From Amoebophrya sp. A120 (taxonomy: Eukaryota > Sar > Dinophyceae > Syndiniales > Amoebophryaceae): DNA of 64,000 nt. Both the position numbers and the translations under genes were made by a program. Where the stretch lies: NCBI GenBank assembly GCA_905178155.1, contig CAJINV010000001.1, positions 8,401,599 through 8,465,598 on the forward strand, given 5' to 3'. Below, in pieces: positions 1 through 10,937 of this stretch. The notes beneath the pieces were generated by a model. That model was given only the letters and a program-made list of their open reading frames with translations. It searched no databases and had not been told where the DNA came from. Each line of letters begins with the position of its first letter. Position 1 is the first letter of the stretch.

Positions 1-211
1 AAAAGCTTACAGTTAAAAACCCTGCTGCAAGACAAGCGAGGCAAAATGCGACTGCCTGCCAGGCTCATAATAATTTCATGCATATTCATGCGTGTTTCTG
101 TTTTCCATAAATAATCTTTAGAATTTTTCTTTGCCATGTAGAGCAAGTTTCCGTTGCTGAAGTTCCAACAGATGTGCAAGTAACTGTAACACATTTTTTC
201 ATCCTGGATAC

Positions 212-1861
212 GATGTCATCGAACGAGAGTATCAAAGGCCGGATGAGATCGTAAAGCAGAGTCCCGAAGTGCTTGATCAGACCGTCAAGCGAGTCCTGCG
301 GGTGTCGCGCGTCGAAGTAGGCCAGGAAAGTTTGTTTCTCTAAAATACAGAGTTTCAACACGTAGGTGGAGATCTGTCGGATGCAGGCGCTGGGGTCTTC
401 TTGGAAGTTCACCATCACGTTTTGCATGTGCTGCTGCAAGGGACCGGACACCAAGCGAATGCGCATCTGCACGAAAAAGTTTTCCAGCTCGTCCAGCGCC
501 TGGCCGTAGATGTCCGCGCCGTCGCGTCTGCGGTAGAGCTGCTGCGCCAGCGGCTTCATGTGGGTCGCCGCAGCGCGGAACCGCACGTAGAAAACTGACG
601 TCTCGTACCTGTAGTTGTTATTTGAGAGAACGACTCGAATTCCGATTGGAACAAGTCTTGTACTAGCGGCCAGGGGCCCAGGGGCCAGGGGAGAAGTTTT
701 CTCGATTTTATTCATCAATCACAATGAACAAATTCTTTCTCCTCTTCTTCCCGATACCCGCTTTTCCCGCCCGCCGCGGACTCGACTTGTTCCAAAACCT
801 GCTCTAGTGTCCGCTCCAAGTTCCTACAGACCTGCGTCTTGAGCATCTGGCACGCACGGCGGCGCATTTGGTCGTAGTCGCGCAGATACTGCTTCGAGTC
901 GTAGTACTCCGGATGCCTTTCCAGAAACGCTATGCCGTCGTCCAACGCATCCAAACACCGCTCGAATTCGTCCGTCGGAGCCGAGTGGGGGCCGCGGTCG
1001 AGGATCCGCTGCAGGTCCACCACACGGTCGAACTTCTCCAGCCTCTCGCTGATCGACTTCGTGTACTCTTCCAGGACGTGTTGTTCTTTCAACAAGTGTT
1101 CGCACTGGTGGTGTAGCACGTCGTATCCAGTGTAGAAACGGACCCACCCCAATTCTGCATGCCCAGTATAATGTGTGTCATGCGGCACTCCATGAAGATG
1201 AGAGGCAGTTTCTAGTGATGCTTGGAACAAATCTGTCGTGCGCTAAACAGGTCAAGACAGTGGATTTGTATTTATGCGTTTGAATTAGCTAGACACGACT
1301 ACACTGCATAACCAAGTTTGTCATACGTGAGCCGGACAAGTTCTTCACGATTTGTCTTGCAAAACTTCCATCTTGACTCTGGGATGGGGACGTTTTTACA
1401 CAGGATACGTCGCATTTGTGCGAGACTTCGCGCCGAAAATGCTCCACCTGCTCCAATTTTTCAAAAGCGAGCGCAAGGGAATCGCAGACCTGAGAGGCGA
1501 ATAAGGAGGATGAGTATGTTAGAGAACTTTAGAACATTGGTCTGCTTCTTGTGGAACTGCGCCCTACGTGCAGCTGAGGAGGTCTCACAGCATTTACAAC
1601 AAGAACAGCATGCCAGGCAAAAATCATCGAATGAAGCCGCACCTCGTGACAAAGTTGCTGGTGGTGGAAAATCCAGCCCCAGTTCGTCAGATAGGCCAGC
1701 GACTCCGTTTCCTCTTCGTATTGCCGCTCCATTTTCTGGAAGAACCGGTAAAAGTCCTCCTCCTTTACCGGTTTGGAACTTGAGGAAGAGGACGACGCCG
1801 TCGCCACCATGGCTGAAACATCCTCCAGCAGTGCCTGCTGCCTCTGCGTCAGGTTCGCCAT
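212..1861 (-). CDS. COG3: COG3, subunit 3 of the conserved oligomeric Golgi tethering complex (3' end not found)
   Basis: COG3 (Sec34) is a lobe A subunit of the COG complex, which tethers vesicles at the Golgi. Exons read from the right: 1861-1643, 1489-1408, 1118-758 and 608-212, giving 353 in-frame codons. The joined protein follows the COG3 family through its N-terminal coiled coil (CDVLHHQCEHLLKEQ, then a paired ERLEKFDRV-type helix), the segment ending QMLKT, and the YVRFRAAA block that leads into LYDLIRPLIL. Introns 1490-1642 (GTGCGG..CAG) and 609-757 (GTATCG..CAG) are conventional; the one between exons 2 and 3 is an introner at 1124-1407. A further 5' splice site (GTATCC) opens at 211. 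I could not place the next exon in the remaining 200 bases, so the C-terminal half lies off the left edge. The start is the ATG at 1861. Confidence 0.85.
1124..1407 (-). mobile_element. Introner element in COG3, family 'CCTGTGTAAAAACG'
   Basis: This is a 284-bp unit with imperfect TIRs. On the plus strand the left end is TATCCAGTGTAGAAACGG and the reverse complement of the right end is TATCCTGTGTAAAAACGT, with the similarity continuing through an ACCCA/CCCCA block. It is flanked by CGTCG at 1119-1123 and 1408-1412, a perfect 5-bp duplication. Removing it with one duplicate joins codons for HKC to DVLHH and restores the COG3 frame. In the sense of the gene the junction can be read as GT..AC but not as GT..AG. 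It is the same family as the unit at 5401-5680. Confidence 0.85.
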
Positions 1862-2648
1862 ATTGTCCTTTGCTCGTCGCGCGCAGAAGTTTTCTGCGCT
1901 GCAGCAAGGAGTGCTGATGGAGAAAAATCAATAACGTATCATTTTGCAGGGCATACAGTCTTCAGTAGACGTAGCCTGATGTAGTTGGGAGGTAGAACAT
2001 TTACCGGCTCTTGGACTAGATCTAAAGCGGAGAAAGAACTGCAGAGCGTTGTAAGAATAAGAACTTGAATTAATAGCTGTTGTAGTTGTCGCTGTAGCAG
2101 GAAAATTAAAACGACTCGTGTATACATACCACGTCGGGCACTTCTGACCTATTTCCGGTTTTGCGTTTTCTTTGCCAGATAATTTTCCACTAGAAATGAT
2201 TCACGACAGATTCAAGATCTCCATCTTCTTCTTCGCAAGCCGAGACACAACAGATACTAGCGAAATTAATGGAACGACCACGAGAAAAAGGACTTACAAC
2301 CACGATTTTTCGCAATGAAAGCCTAGTCTTCCTAATCAAAAACCAAACCGACCTTTCCAAAACGAAAAGCTGACCGACGTCACCAGAGGCACGAAGCGTG
2401 AACAAGAAACAGCAAGTGCTCGTCGTCCAAACTGCGTGTCAGCAACAGGTCGATGAACCTGACCTGACAGCGTGGCGATGGACATGTTTCGCATACTTCG
2501 TCGTGCGCGGCACGATCAAGTCGTGAAAACGGGTGAGATTTCTTGGAATTGTTCACAAAACTCTTCAGGAGCGTGCCAGGGCTTCAAGCTCAATCATTCA
2601 AGCAGCGCTGCTAATAAACGTACTACAAACAGCGGCTTCCTTCTATTC
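1862..2648. other. Intergenic stretch between EFTUD2 and COG3
   Basis: No convincing gene. Short open frames (for example 2190-2405 minus) show no recognisable domain or splice-consistent partner. The 3' untranslated region of EFTUD2 and any COG3 promoter must lie here; I see no clear promoter motif. Confidence 0.5.
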
Positions 2649-5600
2649 CTAGAATTCCATGGGCGCATCTAAGCCAGTTCCGTGAAGTAGTTGCTCTTCC
2701 CGCGCGAACTGCAGGTAGTTCTCCTGATCCAAGTATTTCGAGATGTTCACGTCCTCGGCTAGGCCCTTTCTTCTGCGCGTCTTCAGCATGAATTCCCGTG
2801 CCAGGTGCGGTATGGGTGCGGGCTCCAGCGGGCGCAGGAGAATGGACCGGTCCAGAGGATCGCCGGGTACCTGGGACCAGTGGTCGAACCAGGTGACCAC
2901 CATGGCTTGCCCGTTGCAGTGCGACCGCAAATCGGTTTCGAACCCGAACGACTCGATGACCGGCAGGTAGGCCTCCACGATGTACAAGGGGGAGCCTGGT
3001 TTCGGGAAATCTCGGGCGACGTGCCCCCTCCTCCGCGACAGAACGGTGTACACGCCCTGCACTGAGTCGGCCGGACAAGTGACTTCCGCAAAAAACACCG
3101 GCTCCATCATGCGTGGCGCAGCCATCAGAAAGGCGGCGTAGCTGCACCGTCTGGCGCACGGAATTAACTGACCGCCGCCGCGCATCTGCGGGTTCTCGTG
3201 CAGTCTCGCGTCCAGAAGCTTCCACTTCACACCCCGGATCGCCTCGTCGCATAGTGGACCTGATATTACGTTTTTTATGAAGATCGCGCCCGGAGGGCGA
3301 TATTGGTAACCAAATGCGTGCGCGAAAATCTAACCAGCGCGAAAGCCAAACCAGCCGCGCCACGAAAGCGCGGCCCTGCGGGCCGCGCTTTCGCCGCGCG
3401 GCTGCCACCACCATTTCTTTTTAATATAGAATCCCACTTCTTCGCCATTTATCGCGGGCCATCGGGGGCATCCGGATTCGCATTCAAAGCTTATCGCAGG
3501 AGCCTGCGGGCCGCCGCGGGCTCCACCACTTCCCCGCGGCCCTAAAGGGCCGCGGACAACTACTGTCGCCCGCGGCGGCCCGCAGGCTCCTGCGATAAGC
3601 ATTGNNNNNNNNNNNNNNNNNNNNNNNNNNNNNNNNNNNNNNNNNNNNNNNNNNNNNNNNNNNNNNNNNNNNNNNNNNNNNNNNNNNNNNNNNNNNNNNN
3701 NNNNNNNNNNNNNNNNNNNNNNNNNNNNNNNNNNNNNNNNNNNNNNNNNNNNNNNNNNNNNNNNNNNNNNNNNNNNNNNNNNNNNNNNNNNNNNNNNNNN
3801 NNNNNNNNNNNNNNNNNNNNNNNNNNNNNNNNNNNNNNNNNNNNNNNNNNNNNNNNNNNNNNNNNNNNNNNNNNNNNNNNNNNNNNNNNNNNNNNNNNNN
3901 NNNNNNNNNNNNNNNNNNNNNNNNNNNNNNNNNNNNNNNNNNNNNNNNNNNNNNNNNNNNNNNNNNNNNNNNNNNNNNNNNNNNNNNNNNNNNNNNNNNN
4001 NNNNNNNNNNNNNNNNNNNNNNNNNNNNNNNNNNNNNNNNNNNNNNNNNNNNNNNNNNNNNNNNNNNNNNNNNNNNNNNNNNNNNNNNNNNNNNNNNNNN
4101 NNNNNNNNNNNNNNNNNNNNNNNNNNNNNNNNNNNNNNNNNNNNNNNNNNNNNNNNNNNNNNNNNNNNNNNNNNNNNNNNNNNNNNNNNNNNNNNNNNNN
4201 NNNNNNNNNNNNNNNNNNNNNNNNNNNNNNNNNNNNNNNNNNNNNNNNNNNNNNNNNNNNNNNNNNNNNNNNNNNNNNNNNNNNNNNNNNNNNNNNNNNN
4301 NNNNNNNNNNNNNNNNNNNNNNNNNNNNNNNNNNNNNNNNNNNNNNNNNNNNNNNNNNNNNNNNNNNNNNNNNNNNNNNNNNNNNNNNNNNNNNNNNNNN
4401 NNNNNNNNNNNNNNNNNNNNNNNNNNNNNNNNNNNNNNNNNNNNNNNNGACCTTCACGCCTCCCGGCGGTTGCCCTATATGGTAACGGCAACTGCCTTCG
4501 CGCTGCGTTTGCTAAGCAATATCGCAAGCGCGCAGAGCGCGCGCGCCGGCTTCGTGGGCCGGCGCGTTTGGTTACCAGATCACCAGAAGTTTTGGAAATG
4601 CAGGAGCTATTCACGCATGCAATTTCCACGTTGCACATGGTCGCGTGCTTCTAAGCACATAGAGCACACACGGCCCTCTAGTACTGTCGCATTGCTTCTA
4701 GCAACGGATAAGTGCATCTGCATCTTGACCTACTTCGTGCTCTTACCCGGCTTCGGCTATTAGTATATACAGCTGAAACTGATTACTTTACCTTCTCGAC
4801 TTGCCCACTGGAACCCCTGCACGATGCTGTCCTTGCAGGTTTGCAGCAGCTGCTTATTCACATCCAGCGTATCGTTCAAGAGCATGTTGCAGCCGCGATC
4901 CGTCGGGCCAAAGCCCCAGATGCCCATGGCCGCGAGCAAATCCCACTGGTGCTCGTTCCGGAAGTAGTCCCGCATTTCCTTGCTGCCGAGCTCCCACGTG
5001 GGCAGGATGCGCCCTCGCTCGATATCGTCGTGCTATTGTGAGGAAAAATGCCCCCTCCCCATATCGAAAGCGAAATTTGTGCTGCTGTATTTGAGTACAC
5101 AAATCGCATTTGTCTTGCTGGAGAGGACTGCAGACCCATATCAAGCCGGAGTAGAGAGGCTTTGACTTAGGCACTTAGCATGAAAAGCGTCCGTGATGTT
5201 GGCTCAACAGCATGACAAACCGCCTCCATAATGGGACGGAAGCTGCTGCCCTTGTCTTCTTGCAACACAAACGTGATTTGTGACCTCAAATCAGCAACAC
5301 AAATTTTCGAAAACCTACTTCCCCAATATGGGGAGGGGGGATTTTTCCTTGCGATACGTGCACGGGTTTCTCCAGCGGGTCGCAGGTCATGAAGAGCTTG
5401 TATCCTGAGTAAAAACGTACCCACACCAGAGTCAAGATGGGGAATCGGCTAGACAAATCCACAAGCTTTGGCTGTTTTGCATGACAAATTTGGATTCGTA
5501 GCGTAGTGCTGTTTGAGCTAGCTCAGCAGCATCACAGATCTAGCATACCATGCTGATTGGAGCATGACAAATTGCAAAACATGACTAGAAAATGCTTCTC

Positions 5601-8600
5601 ATGGAGCTCCGCATGAGAAACATTTTCAGCATGCAGATTTGCATTACAACTCTGGTGTGGGTACGTTTTTACTCAGGATAGCTTGTTCTGTTTGTTCATG
5701 CTGTCGGCCTGGCATTTCATGCTACTGGTTTCGGACACTGTTTCTTGGAAGGACACGATGGGGTCGGAAACCTTGATTTCCAGATCGCCGTAGAGTCGTC
5801 GTAAGTCGTGCAATACGCAGTCCAGGTAGAGCTCGCCCGTGCCTGTAGAAAAGTCACAATTTCAATTTCATCTCACATTACGTTGGCAATAAGGCGTGGT
5901 GTTCTGATGAACCAGAAGGAGCGAATGAATGGAAATGGATTCAAGTGCCCTACGTAAAGAAACAAATTTTTCCATATAGTCAATACAGTTCTGTTGTATC
6001 TCTACCTTGTATGACGTGTTCTCCGCTTTCCTCTACTTTCGTGTAGCAGATTGGGTAACTCTTGTCGATTTTTCTCAACCCCGCGACCATCTTTGGCAAC
6101 TCGGAAGGATTCAGTGGCTCCAGTGCGATTTTGCAGCAGGGGGTCGTGCTGTGCGCCAGGGGACGGAAGATTTCGATTTCTTCTTCGATGTCCTGACTTG
6201 TGATAGTGCTGGTCTTCACGATCGTGCCGTCGACGCCCCCAATCAGGACCCAGTTTCCGGCAGGCACGTGCGAAATCTCGACTCGATATCGGCCCTGCGA
6301 GATCCAGAGCGACTGCGCCACGCGGTTCGACCGGTCTTCATCGTCAGACAGCGAGTAGTTCTCACCCAGGACTTGCACGCGGTCGCCCTGTTTTTGATGA
6401 ATATTTATTCAGCGTTAGATCATGGTAGGCCGGATCAGGTGTACTCAGTCTGATACATAGATATCTATGTAGAGAAACGAAAATCATGTAGTTGTCCTGT
6501 CGTACAACGATACCGTATGCAGCGTTCCGCTCATCACCCTCCCCAGCACATCGAAAGTGCTCAGATCTGGGTGGTGGTAGCACTTGACTGTGTGCACCAC
6601 GAGCTCTCCCTTGGGGTCCAGTGCGAGCATGTCTGTCGCGACTTTCCCGGTCTGGTCTCCTGTGTACGTCCTGTGCACCTTCAACTCGGCCATCGTGCGC
6701 GGGTTTCGGATGTGCTTCACCACCGCATCCACCAGGGCGCTGTTCCCCTGGAAGAAGTGCTTGCCGACGGATTTCAGCATGTTCTTCGTGGACATCTTGA
6801 AGTCGCGCTTGGGCATGTAAATCCCGACGGATTCGTAGATCGGAATCAGCGTTTCCTTTTCTTCCCCCAGCGTGTGGCCGATCAGTTTGTACAGCGGCTC
6901 CAGGATAAACGCGACGAATGTTCGCACCGGGTCCTCGAAGTCCTCCGGTGGCTCGCGGGCGAACTTCCGCGTCTCCTCATTGAAGTAAATGTCGCCCCAA
7001 AGGAGCGGCGCGAATTCTTTCCGGTCGAAGCTGTTACCGTACGTGTCGGCGTAGCTGTTTTTGATTTATTCTTGGGAATCCACATTTACTTACATAGATT
7101 ATAGCAAATACACATCGAAACCTCTCCTCAAGTAGGCTTCACCTTCAAAAAGGTTCCCATAAGAAACTACGCACAAAGTCGAATAGTAAGCTAGTAGCAA
7201 ATTCAATACATGGACGCGAAGCTGCCCAGAGAAAAGACGAAGTTGAAGAGGCCCGCGGCGAAAATGACGTTGCCCTTCGTTGGGGATAAAATCTTGCGCT
7301 GCGCCGGCACGTTCAGCATGGTGTGGATGTTTTCCAGGCAGGTGTTCACCTCGTCAATGGTGTGCTTGATTTTGTGGTAGGCGTCCGCCGGCGGGAGCTT
7401 CAACTCCGTGACCAACCGGTCGATTTTGTTCACGCACAAAACCACATCCAGTCCCTCCTGCACGACGTGCTTCAGGAGCCGCTCGTCGTGCGCGCCGACC
7501 CCCATGACCACGTCCACGACGAACAGAACCCCGTCCGAAATGCGCACGCCGGCCACCACCTCGTCTTGGAAGTTCGGGTGGCCCGGGGTGTCCATCAAAT
7601 TGCACAGGTAGGTCTTGTCCGTGCCGTCGGGCAACAAGAGCGAGATCGGGCTCGCTTTGATGCTCAATCCGCGTTCTGCTTCGTCCCTTCTCGAATCCAA
7701 AAACCGCATCGATTCCTGCTGCTTCGCCTGGCTGTCCTTCAGCTTCGTAGACTTAAATTCGTGGGTCTCGCGGATGGCGCAATCCACCAGCGTGGTCTTG
7801 CCGCTCTGCAAATGCCCAACAACCGCAATGTTGCGGATCAGCTCGGGCTCCTGCATAATGCCCGCCATGTAGTCGAACTTGAACGACGTGTCCGGAATCT
7901 GATTTTCATACGAATAAATTTGCACGTGGAGAATGCCGGTGTAGCAGGAGGTGAAAAATCAGTACATTTCGAAAATCAAAGGTCAAGCAGGGTATTTAAA
8001 CATCAACAAGCAGCACTAGCACACTACTGGACTAAAACTTCTCCTGTTCCGCCCACTAGTCAGAAAACTTTCCCTTATCCATACCTGCTTCTCGATGAGG
8101 TCGAAGTCGAACACCCGTGCTGGCGGGATGATTGGCTCCGTGATCGGCATGGTATCCTCTTCCTGTACCAACACCACCGCTTCCGGGCCGTATATCTCCT
8201 CCGCCTCTGGGTAGTACTGCTTGTCTTCGTGGAGCACCACCGCTCGTTTCTCTGGTGGCAGGTCCGGGATCACCGGATTCACCGCGGCCGCGGCCGAAGC
8301 CGCCTCGTCCATGCCGGAGGCGGCGTAGCCCCCGCCCGGCATGGTGCTGCCCACATCGACATCATCGTCCAGGTCCTCGTCGTATCAAATGCAAAAATGT
8401 CTGGGTCTGGAAGAATGCAACTTGTCATGCTAGATCTGAAGCATGCAAAAATCTGTGTTGCATGATTACCAAAAGTCGTCCAGTTTTGACCAAGTCGGGA
8501 GGGAGTTTCTCATGCAGGATAGGCATGAAAGAGATCGCACAGAATCTGTCATGTTAGGCCCTGCATTCCAGACCTCATGGGTCATGGAAAACCTGCGTGA

Positions 8601-8711
8601 CAAATCTCGCAATCTTCCAGACCCAGACATTTTTGCATTTGATACGTCGCTGTCGTCCGACAAGTCGCCGCCGATGTAGTTTCCGAACTCGTCGTACGCG
8701 GATTCGTCCAT
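2649..8711 (-). CDS. EFTUD2: EFTUD2 / Snu114, U5 snRNP GTPase
   Basis: This is the spliceosomal EF-G-like GTPase that drives U4/U6 unwinding and spliceosome disassembly. Nine exons: 8711-8645, 8377-8085, 7898-7210, 7054-6514, 6387-6006, 5842-5681, 5395-5357, 5028-4792 and 3259-2649. They total 1006 codons plus a stop, against 972 in human. The start [14 protein letters not shown] and the acidic N-terminus match the family. GTPase motifs are GHLQSGKT (P-loop), DTPGH and NKID. Family blocks include [41 protein letters not shown]-type [15 protein letters not shown] and a C-terminus ending DAPMEF. Conventional introns are 7899-8084, 7055-7209, 6388-6513, 5843-6005 and 3260-4791. Three introns are introners (8383-8644, 5401-5680, 5034-5356). 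The last intron holds a large TIR element and the N gap. A core splicing factor is itself interrupted by non-canonical introns. Confidence 0.95.
3488..3600. repeat. Perfect 32-bp inverted repeat next to the assembly gap
   Basis: The arm at 3488-3519 starts GCTTATCGCAGGAGCC; the arm at 3569-3600 is its exact reverse complement, ending GGCTCCTGCGATAAGC. The loop holds a second hairpin, CCGCGGCCCT/AGGGCCGCGG, near 3534-3555. The N run begins four bases after the right arm. Confidence 0.9.
3605..4448. other. Assembly gap (N run)
   Basis: There are 844 undetermined bases inside the last EFTUD2 intron. The true length is unknown. GC-rich inverted repeats on both sides probably explain the failure to assemble. 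No exon is missing, because the flanking exons join in frame and match the family without a gap. Confidence 0.95.
5034..5356 (-). mobile_element. Introner element in EFTUD2, family 'GGAAAAATCCCCCCTCC'
   Basis: This 323-bp unit has TIRs: plus-strand left end TATTGTGAGGAAAAATGC followed by CCCCTCCCCATAT; right end ATATGGGGAGGGGGG then ATTTTTCCTTGCGATA. CGTGC flanks it at 5029-5033 and 5357-5361. Removal with one duplicate joins EKPVH to DDIERGR in frame, as the Snu114 family requires. The junction can be read as GT..AC. It contains GCATGACAAAC at 5210-5220. Confidence 0.85.
5401..5680 (-). mobile_element. Introner element in EFTUD2, family 'CCTGAGTAAAAACG'
   Basis: This 280-bp unit has strong TIRs: plus-strand left end TATCCTGAGTAAAAACGT, continuing through ACCCACACCAGAGT, with the right end its near-exact inverse, ending ACGTTTTTACTCAGGATA. 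GCTTG flanks it at 5396-5400 and 5681-5685. Removing the unit with one duplicate gives [14 protein letters not shown], matching the family. No placement of the junction gives GT or AG. GCATGACAAATT occurs at 5479-5490 and 5562-5573. Confidence 0.9.
8383..8644 (-). mobile_element. Introner element in EFTUD2, family 'GTCTGGGTCTGGAAGA'
   Basis: This 262-bp unit has near-perfect TIRs, TATCAAATGCAAAAATG followed by TCTGGGTCTGGAAGA, inverted at the other end. CGTCG flanks it at 8378-8382 and 8645-8649. Splicing joins DDSD to the acidic EDLDDDVDV stretch in frame. The junction can be read as GT..AC. Same family as the units at 37095, 40993, 45075 and 52991. Confidence 0.9.
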
Positions 8712-9523
8712 GGTGTCGTGGTTTTCCTAATAGTCCGCAGACTTACTCTTCATAAACTTCAAATAGCACAAATCGTGACGAAACAGTGTTGCTTGTGAAA
8801 CCTAATAAAACGATTTCCGAGTCGTAGTTCTTCTGTGTAACGAGCATAATCTAATAGCGTGTCATTACTGGGCCTACTGTCGCGCTGTTGTCAGATCAGG
8901 CAGTCCGTGCTACTTTCTTTTTTGTACAGAAAGTGCCGCAGGAAAAAAAGATTTTATTGTACAGAAGGTGCCAAAGATCCGCACTACTTTGGATCATCGA
9001 AAAAGAGCAGAGGACAGACACAGATCGAAGTGCATTTACAAATTTTCGAGCCACAAGGATCATTGTCTGGTAGAGACGTGAAAAATTAATCGAACGTCGG
9101 CTGCACAGGGTTGCGTGCAGATTCTTTTCGAGCCTGCCAAAGTTCTAAAGAAGGAGGATGCTATCGGCCTCCTCGGAGATCTTCTTGCCTCGTACGATCT
9201 TGATTCACTGTGAATATATTTCGTCGAGATCCGACGAAAGGTGAAGAACACCCAAGCGGTGCGCAACTTTGCGTCTTTCTGCTGTCAAATTTCCAAATTT
9301 TCCATATACTTTGAGTTTGTTTATCGATCCATTCTTGATTCTTCGAGGAAAAGAAAAGAAACAACTTCACACTCGAAACGCTACTCAGTGGTAGCAACAG
9401 GTGGAGCACGTAGTTTTACGTAAGTTCATTCCGCTCCCAGTCGGATGAGAACTCAGGCAGTTCTCGCCACCTGAGAGGCTCTTCTATCCTCTCGTCATTT
9501 CTTCACGCAAAAGGAGTTCCTGG
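8712..9523. other. Intergenic stretch
   Basis: AT-rich, with no gene I can support. Two short direct matches occur: TTTTTTGTACAGAAAGTGCC near 8931 and TTATTGTACAGAAGGTGCC near 8953, about 25 bp apart. Nothing else stands out. Confidence 0.5.
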
Positions 9524-10132
9524 TTACTTCCCCTTCTTTTTAGTCGTCTGCACAACGTCCTGAGTTTTCGGCACGTCGCAGAAGTTTGAGTCTTTCGGAC
9601 TGGGTAACCCCCAGTGCTTCAAGTCTTGCTGCGTGACTCCCGCTCCTTCCTCCTCACCCGGGGCCGGGGGAAAAATCGTGTCCAGCATATCTTTGTACAG
9701 CTGCGAAGCCACATGATTCGTTTCCTCGTTGTTTTTCGGACCCGGAAACAAGAGCGCCAGCGCTTCAGCATAAGCGCAAACAGCCCCGCGCGCCAAGGTG
9801 GCGACGTACAACCCCAGCGGGGTTTCCACGAACGTGTGATAAATCTCGTGTATGTCATTAGAAATCGCTTTCCGGAACTCGCGCCACGCTTCCCAGTGTT
9901 GATCCTGCAAATGAATCTTCTTCTGCAAGGGAATAGCGACTTTTTGTTCAAACAAATTGAACATCGTATCCACTGTCTTGGCAACAACTGCGCCCCCCTG
10001 GTGCGCAGCTACTACACACACCGCGAGGGCGCTCGCTAGCGCGCCGGTCAGAAACTCCTGGAGCGGATCCGCGAAACGGGCGAGCGCGATGATCATCGCC
10101 ACGTCCCGCAGTGCGTCCTTTGACTTGCTCAC
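9524..10132 (-). CDS. Hypothetical protein with a hydrophobic N-terminal segment
   Basis: An open frame of up to 202 codons with no family I recognise. The frame opens with a GTG right after a CAG and a stop, so either a 5' exon is spliced on near 10133 or translation starts at the ATG at 10096 (MIIALARFADPLQ). The segment FLTGALASALAVCVVAA (about residues 28-45) could be a signal anchor or membrane helix. The middle is amphipathic helix-like (FEQKVAIPLQKK, WEAWREFRKA), and the tail is polar and ends TTKKKGK. It is isolated from its neighbours by non-coding DNA. Confidence 0.5.
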   Translation of the reverse strand: MSKSKDALRDVAMIIALARFADPLQEFLTGALASALAVCVVAAHQGGAVVAKTVDTMFNLFEQKVAIPLQKKIHLQDQHWEAWREFRKAISNDIHEIYHTFVETPLGLYVATLARGAVCAYAEALALLFPGPKNNEETNHVASQLYKDMLDTIFPPAPGEEEGAGVTQQDLKHWGLPSPKDSNFCDVPKTQDVVQTTKKKGK

Positions 10133-10388
10133 CTGTGAGGTTCCAATTTATTTCAGGAACTTATTTCGTATATATTTATTGTGAGTTCCAATCTTAGGAA
10201 CGAAGGTCAAGCGCCACGCTCGCCTATCATCATCATCATCTAACTGCACTGGGGGGGGAGCGTGCAATGGGTTGGGACCTGGTTCAAGTTCAACTTTGAG
10301 AGCAAGTCACAGTCAGGGCACAGCACGACTTGCTACGACTTTCGAGTCCATCTATGATCAAGACTTTTTTCTCGTGCTCTTTTCGCGA

Positions 10389-10937
10389 TCATTCTTCATC
10401 CTCAATTCCGTCGACCAGTTCATCGTCGTCCATCTCGCTTCCAGAGGAGCTAGTAGCGTCAGCAACATCTCGATCTGCTTCATTGTCGAGTTGCAGCGCC
10501 CTTTTCTTCTTGCACTGCTTTTCGTGGTTCAGCATCCTCGTCTTCGCCCCGATTTTTCGCTGGTATTTCCGTGGCCACGGGACCTCGTGGCTGGCGCATA
10601 CCGGGCATCGTATCCGCGTCGCCTTGAACTTGCTCGCCTCGTTGTCAGGCAGGAAGCGTTCCGGTGGAAGAACGTGCTTCATCTTGTTCGTGTATTTCGG
10701 TGGTATAAAATAATTATAATCTTCGACGACGCCCCTACCAAACCAAAGCCCCAGGCCGATGCAGTCAGTTTTGCATCGTGCATTCACATCAGCACGACCG
10801 GACTCCGGGAGCGCCGCTTGGAGGCCGTATCGCCAGTGCTCCCCTGTTTCGTCCGTAGAGAGCACGCATGTGCCGGTGGTCAGCAACAGCACCAAGTTGT
10901 CCATCATCTGCAGCTTGTCATCGGTGAGAGAGGCCAT
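10389..10937 (-). CDS. Hypothetical protein with a Cys/His cluster and acidic tail
   Basis: A single open frame of 182 codons from the ATG at 10937 to a true stop. Residues around 108-145 hold CPVC, then a basic stretch, then H-x4-C (HEKQC), which could bind zinc. The C-terminus is Ser/Asp/Glu-rich (SGSEMDDDELVDG). It sits just downstream of a LINE on the same strand, and LINE proteins often end in such a cluster, so it could be a detached LINE part; the long gap and separate start make that uncertain. Function unknown. Confidence 0.45.
   Translation of the reverse strand: MASLTDDKLQMMDNLVLLLTTGTCVLSTDETGEHWRYGLQAALPESGRADVNARCKTDCIGLGLWFGRGVVEDYNYFIPPKYTNKMKHVLPPERFLPDNEASKFKATRIRCPVCASHEVPWPRKYQRKIGAKTRMLNHEKQCKKKRALQLDNEADRDVADATSSSGSEMDDDELVDGIEDEE

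Larger units (their letters stand above)
3260..4791 (-). other. Large intron of EFTUD2 with a TIR element and assembly gap
   Basis: The splice sites are conventional: GAAG/GTAAAG at 4791 and TATCAG/GTCC at 3260. It is about ten times longer than the other introns of this gene. It contains an imperfect TIR pair near 3304-3318 (TGGTAACCAAATGCG) and 4564-4577 (inverse, CGCGTTTGGTTACCA), a long palindrome at 3488-3600 and an N run at 3605-4448. The left part (GCGCCCGGAGGGCGATA, 3287-3303) closely resembles 43430-43448 in the FKBP intron. Confidence 0.7.

Noticed and set aside
3330-4654. Long frames spanning the N run
   Set aside because: They exist only because undetermined bases contain no stops.
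10226-10242. CAT-type triplet run and nearby G8 run
   Set aside because: Short simple repeats without further structure.
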